The notes beneath the pieces are model-generated. The model did no database searches. It was not told where the DNA came from and saw nothing but the letters and a program-made list of their open reading frames with translations. Below, in pieces: positions 30,664 to 41,636 of a DNA stretch of 64,000 nucleotides (positions are counted from its first letter, which is position 1; every line of letters starts with the position of its first letter). Where the stretch lies: contig CAJNDS010002368.1 of assembly GCA_905221605.1 (NCBI GenBank), positions 1,149,011 through 1,213,010 on the forward strand, in the 5' to 3' direction. Source of the DNA: Symbiodinium natans. Lineage: Eukaryota > Sar > Dinophyceae > Suessiales > Symbiodiniaceae. Made by a program: the position numbers and the translations under genes.

Positions 30664-31279
30664 TTGGCCCGGATCAGGGTTTTCAAGTTTGGCCCAAGAG
30701 GGTCTCTGGGAGGGTTTCTTGGTGCGGATCAAGGTTTCAAGTTTGGTTCAAGAAAGATGGTCTCTTAGCCTGGATCAGGGTTTCAAGTTTGGCCCGGGTC
30801 TCTTAACCCCAAAATTCAAGTTTGGCCCAAGGGGGTCTTTTTGTCCGGATCAGGAGGGGTCTGTTGGCCCGGATCAGGGGTTCAAGTTTGGGTCTTTTGG
30901 GTGGCCTCTTGGCCCGGATCAGGGTTTCAAGTTCGGCCCAACAGTGTCTCTTGGGCCTAGATCAGGGTTTCAAGTTGGCCCAAGGGGGTGTCTTGGCCCG
31001 GATCAAGGTTTCAAGTTTGGCCCAAGGGTCTCTTGGCCCGGATCAGGGTTTCAAGTTTGGCCCACGAAGGTCTCTTAGAATGTTTCTTGGCCCGGATCAG
31101 GGTTTCAAGTTTGGCCCAAAAGGGTCTCTTTGAGGCTCTTTTGGCCTGGAACAGGGTTTCAAATTTGGCCCAAGAGGGCCTCTTGGCCCGGATCAGGGTT
31201 TCAAGTTTGGCCCAAGGGGGTCTCTTGGACGGTTTCTTGGCCCGGATCAGGGTTTTCAAGTTTGGCCCAAAAGGGTCTC
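30664..31279 (+). repeat. ~45/60-bp minisatellite, block 2
   Basis: Same unit family as block 1, more degenerate, about 12 units. Confidence 0.9.
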
Positions 31280-31560
31280 GCTAGAACCCTAATCGCTGAG
31301 GCCTAAAGCTGGGGAAAAAAATGTAGCGGCGGCAGCCACTTCTGCCACAAGAAATGTCACATTCTCGACGTGAAAACAAGCGAAAAAGATAAGGGAAGTT
31401 AGTGGAACCTGTAGTAGGTTAGCTGGAAAGATATCAGAAGTTAGTAAATACGTGTAACGACCCATAAGTTAACTTTACTTAATTTCTAATAAGTTAAGTT
31501 CCAATAACGGCTTATACGTCACGATAAAGCCTGACAACGTGCTATAAAAATTTCGGTCGA
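31280..31560. other. spacer, no gene seen
   Basis: AT-richer DNA with TTAAGTTAACTTTACTTAA-like short palindromes near 31470-31500. No gene was recognised. Confidence 0.4.
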
Positions 31561-31561
31561 C

Positions 31562-31985
31562 TCAGTACATGCCTGCATGCCTGCCTGTCCCTGCGCCAAC
31601 TCCCCTAGCCGCGGACGCCGCACCCCCTACTGCCCCACCTACATGCCACCTGCACCCCCTCTTGCGTGCCACCTCCCCTCCTGCGTGCCACTTGCCCCCA
31701 CATTGCTGCAGGCCTGCATGCCGCTGCTCCCTCCACTGGCCGCGGACACCGCTACTGCCGCCTGCACCCCCTCCTGCACGCGTCTGCATGCCTGCACCTA
31801 CAAGCCCCCCCCTCCTGCATGCCACCTGCATGCCTACATGCCTCCACCTCTGTGCTTGCATGCCTCTGCGCCTCCTCGAGCGCCCGCAGACGCCTACTGC
31901 CACCTACATGCCACCAGCACCCCCTCCTGCATGCCACCTGCATGCCTGCATGCCGCTTCGCCCGCTGCGCCGGCTGTGGACGCGA
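31562..31985 (+). repeat. C-rich degenerate repeat (CCACCTGCATGCC)
   Basis: Repeated CTGCATGCC and CCACCTGCATGC units mixed with CCCCCTCCTGC. Long frames on both strands (Met/Pro/Cys/His-rich) are repeat by-products. Confidence 0.8.
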
Positions 31986-32184
31986 AAGGCCCTATTTAGC
32001 TAGAACCCCTCATAGCTAAGGCTATCCGGGGAAAAAGCAAGCACGATTGGTCGATGCCCAGAAGAAACACCACCGGTCTCTGAGAGCCCAACCAAGACAT
32101 GACATTCTGTTGATTCACAGATCGCTTTGGCGACTCTCCACGTAGCCTGGCTCGAGATGGCTGCTCAGCTGCTCGCATTCACAA

Positions 32185-32412
32185 TCATAGCTCTGGCTTC
32201 TCCAGGGTCAACGCCTGCTTCCACATAAGTTCAAGGTTTGCTCGAGTGTTGAACTTAATTCTAGGATCGCTCGTCGGATCGTGGACTCGCACGATTAGCT
32301 TTACCATTTTCCCCCACAATCCCCAAGCCATCTTGCGAAAGCACGTTGCCCCATGTTGCCACGAAAGAGCCCGTGGTTTCTTGATCAACGTCTTCTCTCT
32401 GAACCAACACAT
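32185..32412 (-). CDS. unrecognised candidate exon, 75 codons
   Basis: Minus-strand frame with protein-like composition (KMVKLIVRVHDPTSDPRIKF, NTRANLELMWKQALTLEKPE) ending in a stop. No family was recognised and no neighbouring exon was joined. It could be a chance frame. Confidence 0.2.
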   Translation of the reverse strand: MCWFREKTLIKKPRALSWQHGATCFRKMAWGLWGKMVKLIVRVHDPTSDPRIKFNTRANLELMWKQALTLEKPEL

Positions 32413-32772
32413 TTACAATCAGAAGACTCCAATCTCCGCCCCTCCGCCTCTCCCCTCCATCTCACATTGTCGATGCACATTCTGAACCAATGCTTTTAAA
32501 ACGGGGGCATGAAGATTCTGGACCAACGCTTTGGCAAGCAATAGATTAATGCAAGGAAAAGGAGAGCATGGGCTGCAAACCCTCAGCCTCAAGACGAGTG
32601 ATGACTCAGCCGTTAGGCAAAGAAAACCCATGGGAACCTAAACCTTGCAAGGATTGACGGAGGCTTGAACGCTGAAACCTTTGAAAGCGCACTTTTGCCC
32701 AAAAAGTATATCGCGTCAAGAAGCTTTTCCCTGATGTCTAACCTGCATCTACACTTTTGGGAGGCCTCACAT

Positions 32773-32990
32773 GTACAATCCGCCGAGGCCTCGGGCCGAA
32801 GGTACACCCCCCAAGGCAAAGCATTTTCGGACCCCTTTTTTTGCCTCAAACGGGTACCCCCCCCTACCGGGGTCCGCAAGCGCCCTCCCCGTTGCCCCAC
32901 CCCCCCACCCACCCAGCCCGACCCCCCCCCCCCCCCCCCCCCCAACTCAACACTCAACACTCAACACTCAACACTCAACACTCTACGCCC
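32773..32990 (+). repeat. dispersed element, copy 2, with C22 run and ACTCAAC tail
   Basis: CCGCCGAGGCCTCGGGCCGAAGGT-like head, CACCCCCCAAGG, TTTTTTTGCCTC, GGGTACCCC, then C-rich DNA with 22 consecutive C (about 32922-32943) and about five AACACTC units. The order matches 18165-18450. Confidence 0.6.
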
Positions 32991-33368
32991 AACATCGATG
33001 CAGACACTGGTCGTCCTGGAAGCGATGACCCTCAGCTCGCGGATAATGTCCTCCATTCTCTCCTGGCATAGTGGCAAATCGTGACAGAGGCTCCCCCCAC
33101 AATGGAGGAGCCAAGCAGATCTCCTTGGTGAACTCTCCCTTGTCCTTTCGGGGAGCAAACCGCCGATTCCTCGGAACAGCCCAGCTTGGCAGCATGGAAT
33201 GTTCAATGGGAGCGTGGGATGTTCAATGCCAGGGAACATGGCCCGAAGAACACGGGTGTGGCAGCTTGCACCGGCAGCCCCAACAACTCCCGAAAAAGAG
33301 CTGCGTAACATGCTTGGGGGATGTACACTTTGGGGGGGGTCCCTCTTTCAGGCTCTTGCATCTTCCTC

Positions 33369-34980
33369 CTACATCTTCCGCCGAGCCGCCGCTGCATCAC
33401 CGCTGCCAGCTCTGGACCTGTAATGACCTCTCAGAAGGCCCCAGCAAAAACAAGAACGGAAAACAAAAGAAGCAAAAGACGGGCAAAAGCGCCTCAGATC
33501 CTTGGGGGATGCACGTGGTGATATTTCTAGCGCTTGGTTCAGCTGCGCTACAATTGCAGACCAAGCTGCCTTTGACTGCGGCTCCTGCACGCAGAAAACC
33601 TTTGAAAGCCGATCATTCAGTTGCGGCGACGAATTCATCACCTCGGCATGTAGCGATTTCGGCATGAACCAACTAGCCTTCTAGATATGTGAGTCTTTTG
33701 ACACGCACCTTCCTCGAGCCCAAGTCAGGCAAACAACCACACCAGACCTTGCCGGATTCAACCGACCAGACCACCACCACCACCACCACCACCACCACCA
33801 CCACCACCACCACCACCACCACCACCAGCACCAGCACCAGCACCAGCACCAGCAACAGCAACAGCAACAGCGACCGCGACCTGGGGTTGCTGCCAAGCCA
33901 CTAGAGTAGTATCCGCCGTTGACATTCGTCTGCCAGTTGGCGTTACTTTCACAGGCACGTACGAAGAGTCCTGACGCCCGCACCGCAATCGTGGTGGACA
34001 CCAACATGCGTGCTTGACTAAAATGTGGAGCTTCTAAAACTTCTACCGCTTGTGCTTCCCAGGGTCCGACGATCTGGTCCGTGGACGTGCACCCTGCGGA
34101 CTTGCCAATCGGGTACTCGAATTATTCGATTCTCCATCGATTTCCTTACAGATTTCATTGAAGAGATGCATGTCCGTGGCTTGCGGCTGATCGATGCGCC
34201 TCCGTGTCACCAATCTTGACGACACGTCGAGGCGGTCTGGTTGCAGCATCCGCTGCACTGGCAGCTCCATTGTGGGATTCCTCTCCTGGGCATTCAGGGA
34301 GCGGCATTGCAGTTCTCACAGGTTCCCAAGCATACTTGCTTTCTCGCTTGCTCAGGCCAGCTCCATCAGAGTCTGGAATGGCCGGAAGGCTCCCAAAAGC
34401 TCGATGGTCCTGCCGCGGCGTACTCGCTGGAGATGAAGCTTGTGACGCTCGGGAAGAACCTGAAAGGCGAGGATAAATACACTCCTTTTCGTTGATGTTA
34501 GGTCGGGTGCGACCCACTTTGGCACTGCTGCCAAGCTTCTGGTCGACGGTCTGCGATCTTCTGTCGGCAGCGCAAGTAAGTCCACAACTGGGGGAGGCTT
34601 CACTTGCTCCATCTCATGCCTGAAGAACAGCTTTGTTTCAAGACATGTGCTTTTCTTCGCATCTGTGTACAATGCTTACATGCGTGACCTTCAAAACCTC
34701 CTCGGGGTTCAAGCGGAAGCTTGAGGAAATCTGAGGTTGGCACCTTTGCGGGATAGGAAGCGCCAGTTGTCGGAGGGCTTCGGGCTCGGCATGACCAGCT
34801 GGCCTGGCCACAGAGTCTGGAAAATTTGCTGACATTCCACGACTTTCCACAACATTCCACGACATTCCATGACTCTTAAGGTGCTCAGGCCACTTGGCGC
34901 CAGGACACTCCTGCGGAGCCGCTGCGGATGCTGCGTCCACCAGGTCCTCCGAGGCCTGGAGCCACGGTGTGGAAATGTCA
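33369..34980 (-). CDS. unrecognised multi-exon gene (candidate exons)
   Basis: Minus-strand segments with good protein composition, several directly after AG acceptors: about 34895-34955 (ASEDLVDAASAAAPQECP), about 34560-34620 (HEMEQVKPPPVVDLLALP), about 34350-34460 (VLPERHKLHLQRVRRGRT, IELLGAFRPFQTLMELA), about 34110-34270 (MLQPDRLDVSSRLVTRRRI, DMHLFNEICKEIDGE) and 33480-33665 (SSPQLNDRLSKVFCVQEP, AWSAIVAQLNQALEISPR). I do not recognise the family, and it may be more than one gene. Confidence 0.35.
33769..33870 (+). repeat. (CAC)n-(CACCAG)n-(CAACAG)n microsatellite
   Basis: Trinucleotide CAC run changing to CACCAG and CAACAG. Confidence 0.92.
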
Positions 34981-35059
34981 AAACATGTGCCCCAACCAGG
35001 AATAAAACCAAACACAAATCTAGATTGTTTACTTCGAACATCCCCACCCTCTCTGGGTA

Positions 35060-36155
35060 CTCCAGGGACACTCTAGGGTTGGGCACTCGCGGCACACTCT
35101 GGGACACTTTGGGGTTGGGCACTCCATGGACACTCTCGGGTTCTTGGAAATCTCAGCTTACTCAGCTTTTTGTGGCTTGGAAAATCTCAGCTTGCGCAGG
35201 ATTTTGTGGCTTTGGAAAATCTCAGCTTACTCAGCTTTTGGCTTACTCAGCTTTCTCTGACTTGGAAAATTTCAGCTTACTCAGCTTTTTGCGGCTTGGA
35301 AAGCTCAACTTAGTCAGCTTTTTGTGGCTTGGAGAATCTCAGCTTCCTCAGCGTTTTAAGGCTTGCAAACCTCAGCTTTCTCAGCTTTTTGTGCCTTGAA
35401 AATCTCAACTTACTCAGCTTTTTATGGTTTGGAAATCTCCGCTTACTCATCTTTTTGTGGATTGGAAATCTCAGCTTATTCAGCTTCTTGTGGCTTGGAA
35501 CATCTCAGCTTGCGCAGCTTGTTGTGGCTCAGAAAATTTTCGCTTGAAAATCTCAGCATAGAAATCTCAGCTTACTCAGCTTCTTGGACATCTCAGCTTA
35601 CCCAGCTTTTTGTGCCTCGGAGAATCTCAACTTACTCAGCTTTTTATGGCTTGGAAATCTCAGCTCATCCAGCTTATTATGGTGCGGAGATCTCAGCTTA
35701 CTCAATTTTTGCGGCTGGAAAATTTCAGGTTGCTCAGCTTTTTTGCGGCTTGGGAAATCTCAGCTTACTCAGCTTTCATTGGTTTGGAAATCTCCGTTTC
35801 CTCAGCTTTTTGTGGCTTGGAAGTCTCAGTTTGCTCCGCTTTGTGTGGCTTGAAAATTCAAGTTTCTGTGGCTTGGATTTCTCGGCTTACTCGGCTTTTT
35901 GTGGCTTGGAAATCTTAGCATACTCAACTTCTTGTGGCTTGCAAATCTCAGCTGATGAAAAATCTCAGCTTACGCAGCTATTTATGGCTTGAAAAGTTTC
36001 AGCTTACTCACCGAATTGTGGCTTGGAAAATCTCAGCTTTGTGGCTTGTAACATCACAGCTTACTCAGTTTTTTCTGGCTCGGAAAGTCTCAGCTTGCGC
36101 AAGGTTTTTGTGCGAGGCACTCCAAGGACACTCTGGGGTTGGGCACTCCAGGCAT
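35060..36155 (+). repeat. ~33-bp minisatellite (CTCAGCTTACTCAGC) flanked by a direct repeat
   Basis: About 30 imperfect copies of TTGGAAATCTCAGCTTACTC followed by AGCTTTTTGTGGC. The array is bounded on both sides by GGACACTCT-GGGTTGGGCACTC (about 35066-35135 and 36122-36148). Frames such as ENLSLLSFLWLG result from the unit. Confidence 0.9.
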
Positions 36156-36199
36156 GAGCGGGGAGTAGACCGGGCGAGGGGAAGAGTTCCGGGTGAGGA

Positions 36200-37170
36200 G
36201 AAGAGTTGAGTTCAAAATCCAAAAAACCTACACCGAGGGTGGGGAACAAGGTGACGCCAGGGATCTTCTCTAAACATGCTCCGAAGTCTAGTCTAGACTG
36301 CTCAGCGCTTGTGGCAAAACGTAGGGAACCCGCAATGGCCTTACGAGGTCGATGGGCCGCAAGCTGCTGGAGCAGCTTGTCGTGTTCATCCTGCACCGAC
36401 ACACATCAACCGTTGCCGCCACCACAGCAGCCTAACTGTTGACTCCGTCTGCCACCTCATGAACTTCACTACTTGATACGGTGAGCCCAGGATCCACCGG
36501 GCTGTCTTCGACTGTGGCAAAGCCACACTTATCACCAAACTGAGACAGATTCGATGAGATCTGTTTGTAAAAGTATCAGAAAGGTTCGAAGTGACTCAAC
36601 CATGGAACATGGTCTCCGGTGTCAACAGAACTCATGGCTCCACGCACTAAACAGGAGAGTCACTGCCAGCAGCCACCAGACCAATGTCAACATGTCTGCC
36701 ACTGCAGCAAGAAACGGCTCCTTCCAGCAGCCTCAATCAGACCAAGACAAAAATCCTCCGCAGATCCCTGTCTGAAACTGCAGCATACTGCAACCCTCGT
36801 ATATTGCACTGTGACGGGAAACAGCGACTGCGAAAAGACACGGGACAGCGGGACAGTATGACCGGATGAGACCGTGTCCAGGTATGACCGGTGTGACAAT
36901 GGTATGTTGCAGTATTAGTTCAGGCAAGAGATATCCAAGTCCATGGATAGAAAACGGCACATACCAAGCAACAGTGCCCCATGAAGATGCGCAATGCCGC
37001 CAAGTTTCGAATAACACGCCGATGCTCCTGAAGCGCAACCACTCATTCGCCACGAGGCGACAAAAGCATCACCAGGCAATGCACTTGCGCTTTTGCTTTC
37101 TGACGACAGCATCGACACAGGTGCTTAGCACCATGAACAAGTCGAAATCCGTCCTCGGCAACGTCAACAA
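36200..37170 (-). CDS. unrecognised multi-exon gene, possibly a membrane protein
   Basis: Minus-strand candidate exons: about 37085-37150 (TDFDLFMVLSTCVDAVV, like an ion-channel S3 helix), about 36990-37045 (HRRVIRNLAALRIFMG), about 36640-36710 (DMLTLVWWLLAVTLLFSAW, a membrane helix), 36437-36545 (NLSQFGDKCGFATVEDSP, VDPGLTVSSSEVHEVADG) and about 36290-36395 (VQDEHDKLLQQLAAHRPRKA). The two hydrophobic exons hint at a second channel-type protein, but neither voltage sensor nor pore is convincing. Confidence 0.3.
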
Positions 37171-37363
37171 GTAGCTGCTCGAAGCGGGTTTCCATGGCCC
37201 AGGATGGGACCCTTCCCAGCCTAGCTATATATGATTCGCCTCACTTGCTCCAGACGATGACCGCAGGAGCTTATTGTCGAAAAACTTGGTTGGGTTACTT
37301 GCATGAGCATACCGTTGGAGCATGTGCTCTTCCGTTCAGCCTTAAAGAATCCAGCGTGGAAAG

Positions 37364-38280
37364 TCAACTTACACTCCCTGCCTGGACAACTGCCTTTTGT
37401 GCCTCCTGGGCATTTTGAACGGAACATGAGCAATGGGGCGGAGCACTGTGAGAGCCCCCAGTGCCACCGTCATCCTGACGAGGGGAAGGCAGCAAAAAGA
37501 CTGGCCCCGAAAACTGCAGAGTCCAGCGCAGCAGTGCTGCGGGCCGTGCCTCTGCGGGACTGAAGTCTGGAACTGTGCTCATCGCAACACCTGCGTCAGT
37601 GCAACATCGGATGCACACCGGCAAATGTTCTACACCTTTGGCTCTAACCACATACTTGCACAAGAGCGTTGTGATGGCAGCAGAGATATGACTTTTACTA
37701 GCAGAACGACCTCGTTCACTCCGTCTGTTCTCCTGACCAGCACGCACTGTCACACTTTGTTCGGCAATTGACTGATTGTGTAAAAACTGGGCACCCCACT
37801 TTTGCACATGAAGCCAAAGAACTTCGGATGCTCCGAGACGACCTATGTGCTTGGCGTAGCAATCGACAAACAAATGAATTCGATTGGCATCTTGAGATTC
37901 ACAAAGTTGATTTACCACCAGATCTCGGACGAAACCCGAATTCAAAAACAACAAGTGTAGACTAAGCTCCCGCACAACGGAGCGAATGGCACGAATCTCA
38001 ATCCCTGCTCAATCCGCCTAATATCTTGGATGAGTGAGCTTGACCGAAATGACAAGTGCGCCGCCGGGTGGTCTGATTTCGAGAAACTCTCAAATCATCC
38101 GCCTGCATGAAGCACATGCATTCACTTTGTATTGTTGGTTCCCGAAACCGTCGGAAAAATGAAACCTGACATGGCATCTTGCTGCAGCTTTTGGCCCCGA
38201 GCTCGTGGTGAGGCGGCTCTTCTCTGCAAATTCGGAGCCGAAGAAAGCCGTGTACTGCCACCAATACTGACGAAACATTG
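37364..38280 (-). CDS. unrecognised exons
   Basis: A long minus-strand frame at 37364-37975 includes HLFVDCYAKHIGRLGASEVL and WLHVQKWGAQFLHNQSIAEQ. A second at about 38130-38230 reads EFAEKSRLTTSSGPKAAARC. The composition is protein-like, but I do not recognise a family. Context suggests they belong to the same minus-strand gene or the next one upstream. Confidence 0.3.
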
Positions 38281-38382
38281 GTCAAGTAGTCTCACTCAGT
38301 CTCACATCATTCAACCCTTTCAAGCTCATGCAGGGCCAACCTTCGCTGTGGCGGGGTCCCTGTCATCCTGCTTCAATATCGC

Positions 38383-38394
38383 ACACGCACACGC

Positions 38395-38465
<71 letters not shown>
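38383..38465. repeat. (CA)n microsatellite
   Basis: About 40 CA dinucleotides, with CACGCA variants at the left end. Confidence 0.95.
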
Positions 38466-38466
<1 letters not shown>

Positions 38467-39190
38467 CCTTTGCCCGAACAGAACGTCATGCGACAGAACG
38501 ATGCATTCGACCCCCATCCCTGGCACAACCGTCCAACTTCGCGGAGGATGTGCTAAGATGGCCTGGGCTCAAACTTTGCCAGGTGGCCTCACATCAAAGC
38601 AAATGAAAAGAAGCTGCTCAACTCCAAGGCCATCGCCATCTCGCCATGTGTTGATGACTCTTCCTATTGAACCATGTAGTGGAACATCGGACCGTGGCAT
38701 GCCTGCGCCTTAACACATCCGGTCAACACTAGGCATACGACATTCAATCAATGGTCATCGGAATGGTAACTGCTCATTGAAACCACAACGTGTAACATGT
38801 ATGACAGGGGCGGTTCGAATATATTGCTTCGGCTGACACAAATGCACCGCACCGGCAAGCAGTTGTGTCAGCTAGAATTCTTTTCCCTCCCAGCAAAGCC
38901 GAGCATATGCTGACACGCTGTCAACAGCCGACCCGGTGTCGTTAGGGACATGTTGCTCACCTCACACATTAACCTTACACATTGCTTCCAATATGTGTTT
39001 CACACACACGTACCAAGGAAACGCTGTGTCGAGTCCTAGATTGCACAGTCCGCATCAAACTGTTGTCACTCTAAACAACGTACGTGCTGTGTACCTTGAT
39101 TCGGTTTTCCAACAATGTGAGCTGCATGCCCGTAAGCTCATTTGCCAAGTCAGCAGGAGAAGGGAATACAACCAAGAGTTTGCGTGAACA
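38466..39190. other. no recognised gene
   Basis: Mixed DNA. No supported exon, RNA gene or repeat was seen. Confidence 0.45.
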
Positions 39191-40427
39191 AGGCCAGGCT
39201 TGGAGGCAAGAAGGGTCTTATAAGGGTTAGGCTTTTCGCGACCTGTGGCCCCTCAAGCCATGGGCCTTATAAAACAGTAGGAGATTGGATCCCCGGGTAA
39301 AACATAGGTAAAGGGTCTATAAGGGTTCTATGAAGGCTTTTGGTTCTGGCTGGTGCACTCGGGGTGTGACAATCTGGCTCCTGAGGGCTCTACTGCTCTA
39401 AGGCTTTCTGGCTCTAAGGTTTAATGTTTCAAGCTTGCGGGCTTGCAACTTTGCCGCTTCCAGACTGATGAAACCATGTTGGCGCAGGCACAGCAGCAGT
39501 TGCTGACGAGCTTCGGACACACAATCGACAACTGACACCCCCACGAACTACAAGCCTAAACCAGTAGCCGCCCTACAAACCCACATCAATCCTCACAAAG
39601 GCCCCCCCCTTCTAAAGTAGGCCCCGATCACCATAAATGACTGTGAACCCAAGCTCTTTCCGAAAGCAAGCATGAATGATTAGGGTGCGGGATTAAGGTT
39701 GAAAGATTTCGGGTTTTGGATTTGGGCATTCACACATAAGCCAGCAATTAAACCTAAACCCTTAAGCTTTAAACCCTATGGGGCTAAGGCTTAAAGGTTT
39801 AGGGTTTAAGTCTTAAGCATTTTAAAATATGCCCATAGCATTTTAGCCGTAAGGGTTTAAGGTTTAAGCATTCGAAATATGTACGAGTTGGCAATCTGAG
39901 TACCCAGTCTTGGTTGGAAAGAGCATTTGTCACATTGCTTATAAGCATTAAGTTTGCTTATAAACAAGAGGGGGCCGGCGAAGGCTTATTCTCTTATCCC
40001 TATCGGTTAAGGGTTTAGGGCTTTAAAGAGAAGCCCCGAAACTCGATAGGATTAAGCAATTCAGCCTAAACCCTTAACCTTTAAACCCTATAGGGTTCAG
40101 GTTGACAGGTTTAGGGTTTAGGGCTTCGGCATTTAAACCTAAGCTGGCAGTTTAGCCTGAACTCTAACCTTGAAACCCTGTAGAGTTAAGGTTAAAGGGT
40201 TTAGGGTTTAAGACTTAGGCAGTTTTAGCCTAAACCCATAGAGTTTGACCTTAAGGGTTTAAGGTTCGGGCATTTAAACATTGACCCTGAACCCCTATAG
40301 GGCCCAGGTTCAAACTCGCTAGGGCCTGCGATAGTTTTTGCGCGGAAGAAGCAGTTCCGTGGGTGACAAAGCAGCCACGTTGGCGAAATTGTGAAACAGT
40401 GAAACAAGGAGCAGCTGCGCCCTATTC
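39190..40427. repeat. degenerate telomere-like region
   Basis: Scattered GGGTTTAGGG, TTAAGGGTTTA and CCTAAACCCTTAA motifs in both orientations. No gene was recognised. Confidence 0.6.
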
Positions 40428-40436
40428 GCATATACG

Positions 40437-40520
<84 letters not shown>

Positions 40521-40533
40521 GATACAGATACAG

Positions 40534-40578
<45 letters not shown>

Positions 40579-40580
40579 TA
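40428..40580. repeat. (CATATA)n microsatellite
   Basis: About 24 hexamers CATATA, with three CAGATA units in the middle (near 40519-40536). Confidence 0.95.
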
Positions 40581-40650
40581 TGTATGTAAAGTAAAACACA
40601 CAGGTCGACCGGCAACAGCGCAGACGCTACAGGTTCAGGGCGTTTCCAAC

Positions 40651-40773
40651 ACCCTAAACCCTAAACCCTAAACCCTAAACCCTAAACCCTAAACCCTAAA
40701 CCCTAAACCCTAAACCCTAAACCCTAAACCCTAAACCCCAAACCCCAAACCCTAAACCCTAAACCCTAAACCC
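40651..40773 (-). repeat. interstitial telomere array, CCCTAAA x about 17
   Basis: The longest nearly perfect run of telomere-type heptamers in the window, with CCCCAAA variants near 40736-40750. Confidence 0.92.
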
Positions 40774-41036
40774 AACCAAATCCCCAAAAGGAACCGACAA
40801 TAGGGTTGTACTCCTGAATGGAGGGTTCCTGTAAAAAGGGATCATAGTACTTTGCCATGTATTAGCCTATTTTGGGGAGTAGAAGCGAAAGGAGATGCCG
40901 TCTGAGGCACTTGTGAAGCTGGTGCAGCATTCCTCAGGTTGGGGGTGAGTTTAGGGTAAGGGGGAACCAGCATGGGGCGGGGGGGGGGGTGGTGGGGAGG
41001 TTGGGGTGGGGGGAGGGGACACGCACCACAAAAAGT
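40774..41036. other. spacer with G-rich tract
   Basis: Holds a purine-rich GGGGCGGGGGGGGGGTGG-type tract at 40974-41018. No gene was recognised. Confidence 0.5.
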
Positions 41037-41118
41037 TGAATCGAAACTAAGACGCAAGTAATCGCTTTCCATCGCTTTTCCCTATACACACCACAAATTG
41101 AAAGGGAACTAAGACGTG
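41037..41118 (-). repeat. LINE monomer copies at the 3' side
   Basis: ACTAAGACG, ATCGCTTTCCAT and CCCTATACACACCACAAA match the units upstream of the LINE frames at 45660-45905. Roughly one and a half copies are present. Confidence 0.75.
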
Positions 41119-41139
41119 TGTGTGTGTGCTTTGTCTGCA

Positions 41140-41636
41140 GTAGCCTTGGCCCAGAGGGTGGCTTGCTGCAGGGTTCGGGCCGCTGTTACGGCACAGCTGT
41201 TGCTACTGCTGCTGCAAGGCAAAGTGAGCAACTCGGTTTGCAAAGAGCTGCAAGGCCCAGGAAGGGCCGGCACAGGCGGGGCGGAGCGAAAACTCGGGCG
41301 TCTTAAACACGGGATCCAAAAGACGGGCTCGGGTTGAAACCGAGCGGAGAAAGCATTTGCAGACACATGAGGCAACTGCTAAGCAGGGCCTGGCAAGTTG
41401 TTACTGTGCGGCGTTGCTTCCGCTGCGGCGAGGCAAGACGTGAGCAACACGGATTGCGAAAAGCTGCAAGGGCCAAGGCATGGCCGGCGCAGGCAAAAGA
41501 ACACAGGGGCACCTTAAACACGGGCACCGAGAGAGGGCACGGGTCGAACCAAAAGGGGAAGGCGACAACGGGCTTCCAGGAACATCGGGGCATCTGCTAC
41601 GCAGAGCCTGGACATGCACAGTTAAACACGGGGACT
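41140..41636 (-). repeat. 217-bp tandem repeat in LINE 3' region
   Basis: The segment with GAGCAACTCGGTTTGC (41225), AAAGAGCTGCAAGG and GGCCGGCACAGGCG is repeated, diverged, from 41442 (GAGCAACACGGATTGC). A third partial unit (CAGTTAAACACGGG) ends near 41636. This is probably 3' untranslated region of the LINE. Confidence 0.7.

Noticed and set aside
29571-31279. Long frames across the GGTTTCAAGTTTGGCCC minisatellite
   Set aside because: Frames are open on both strands because of unit length; no codon bias or domain.
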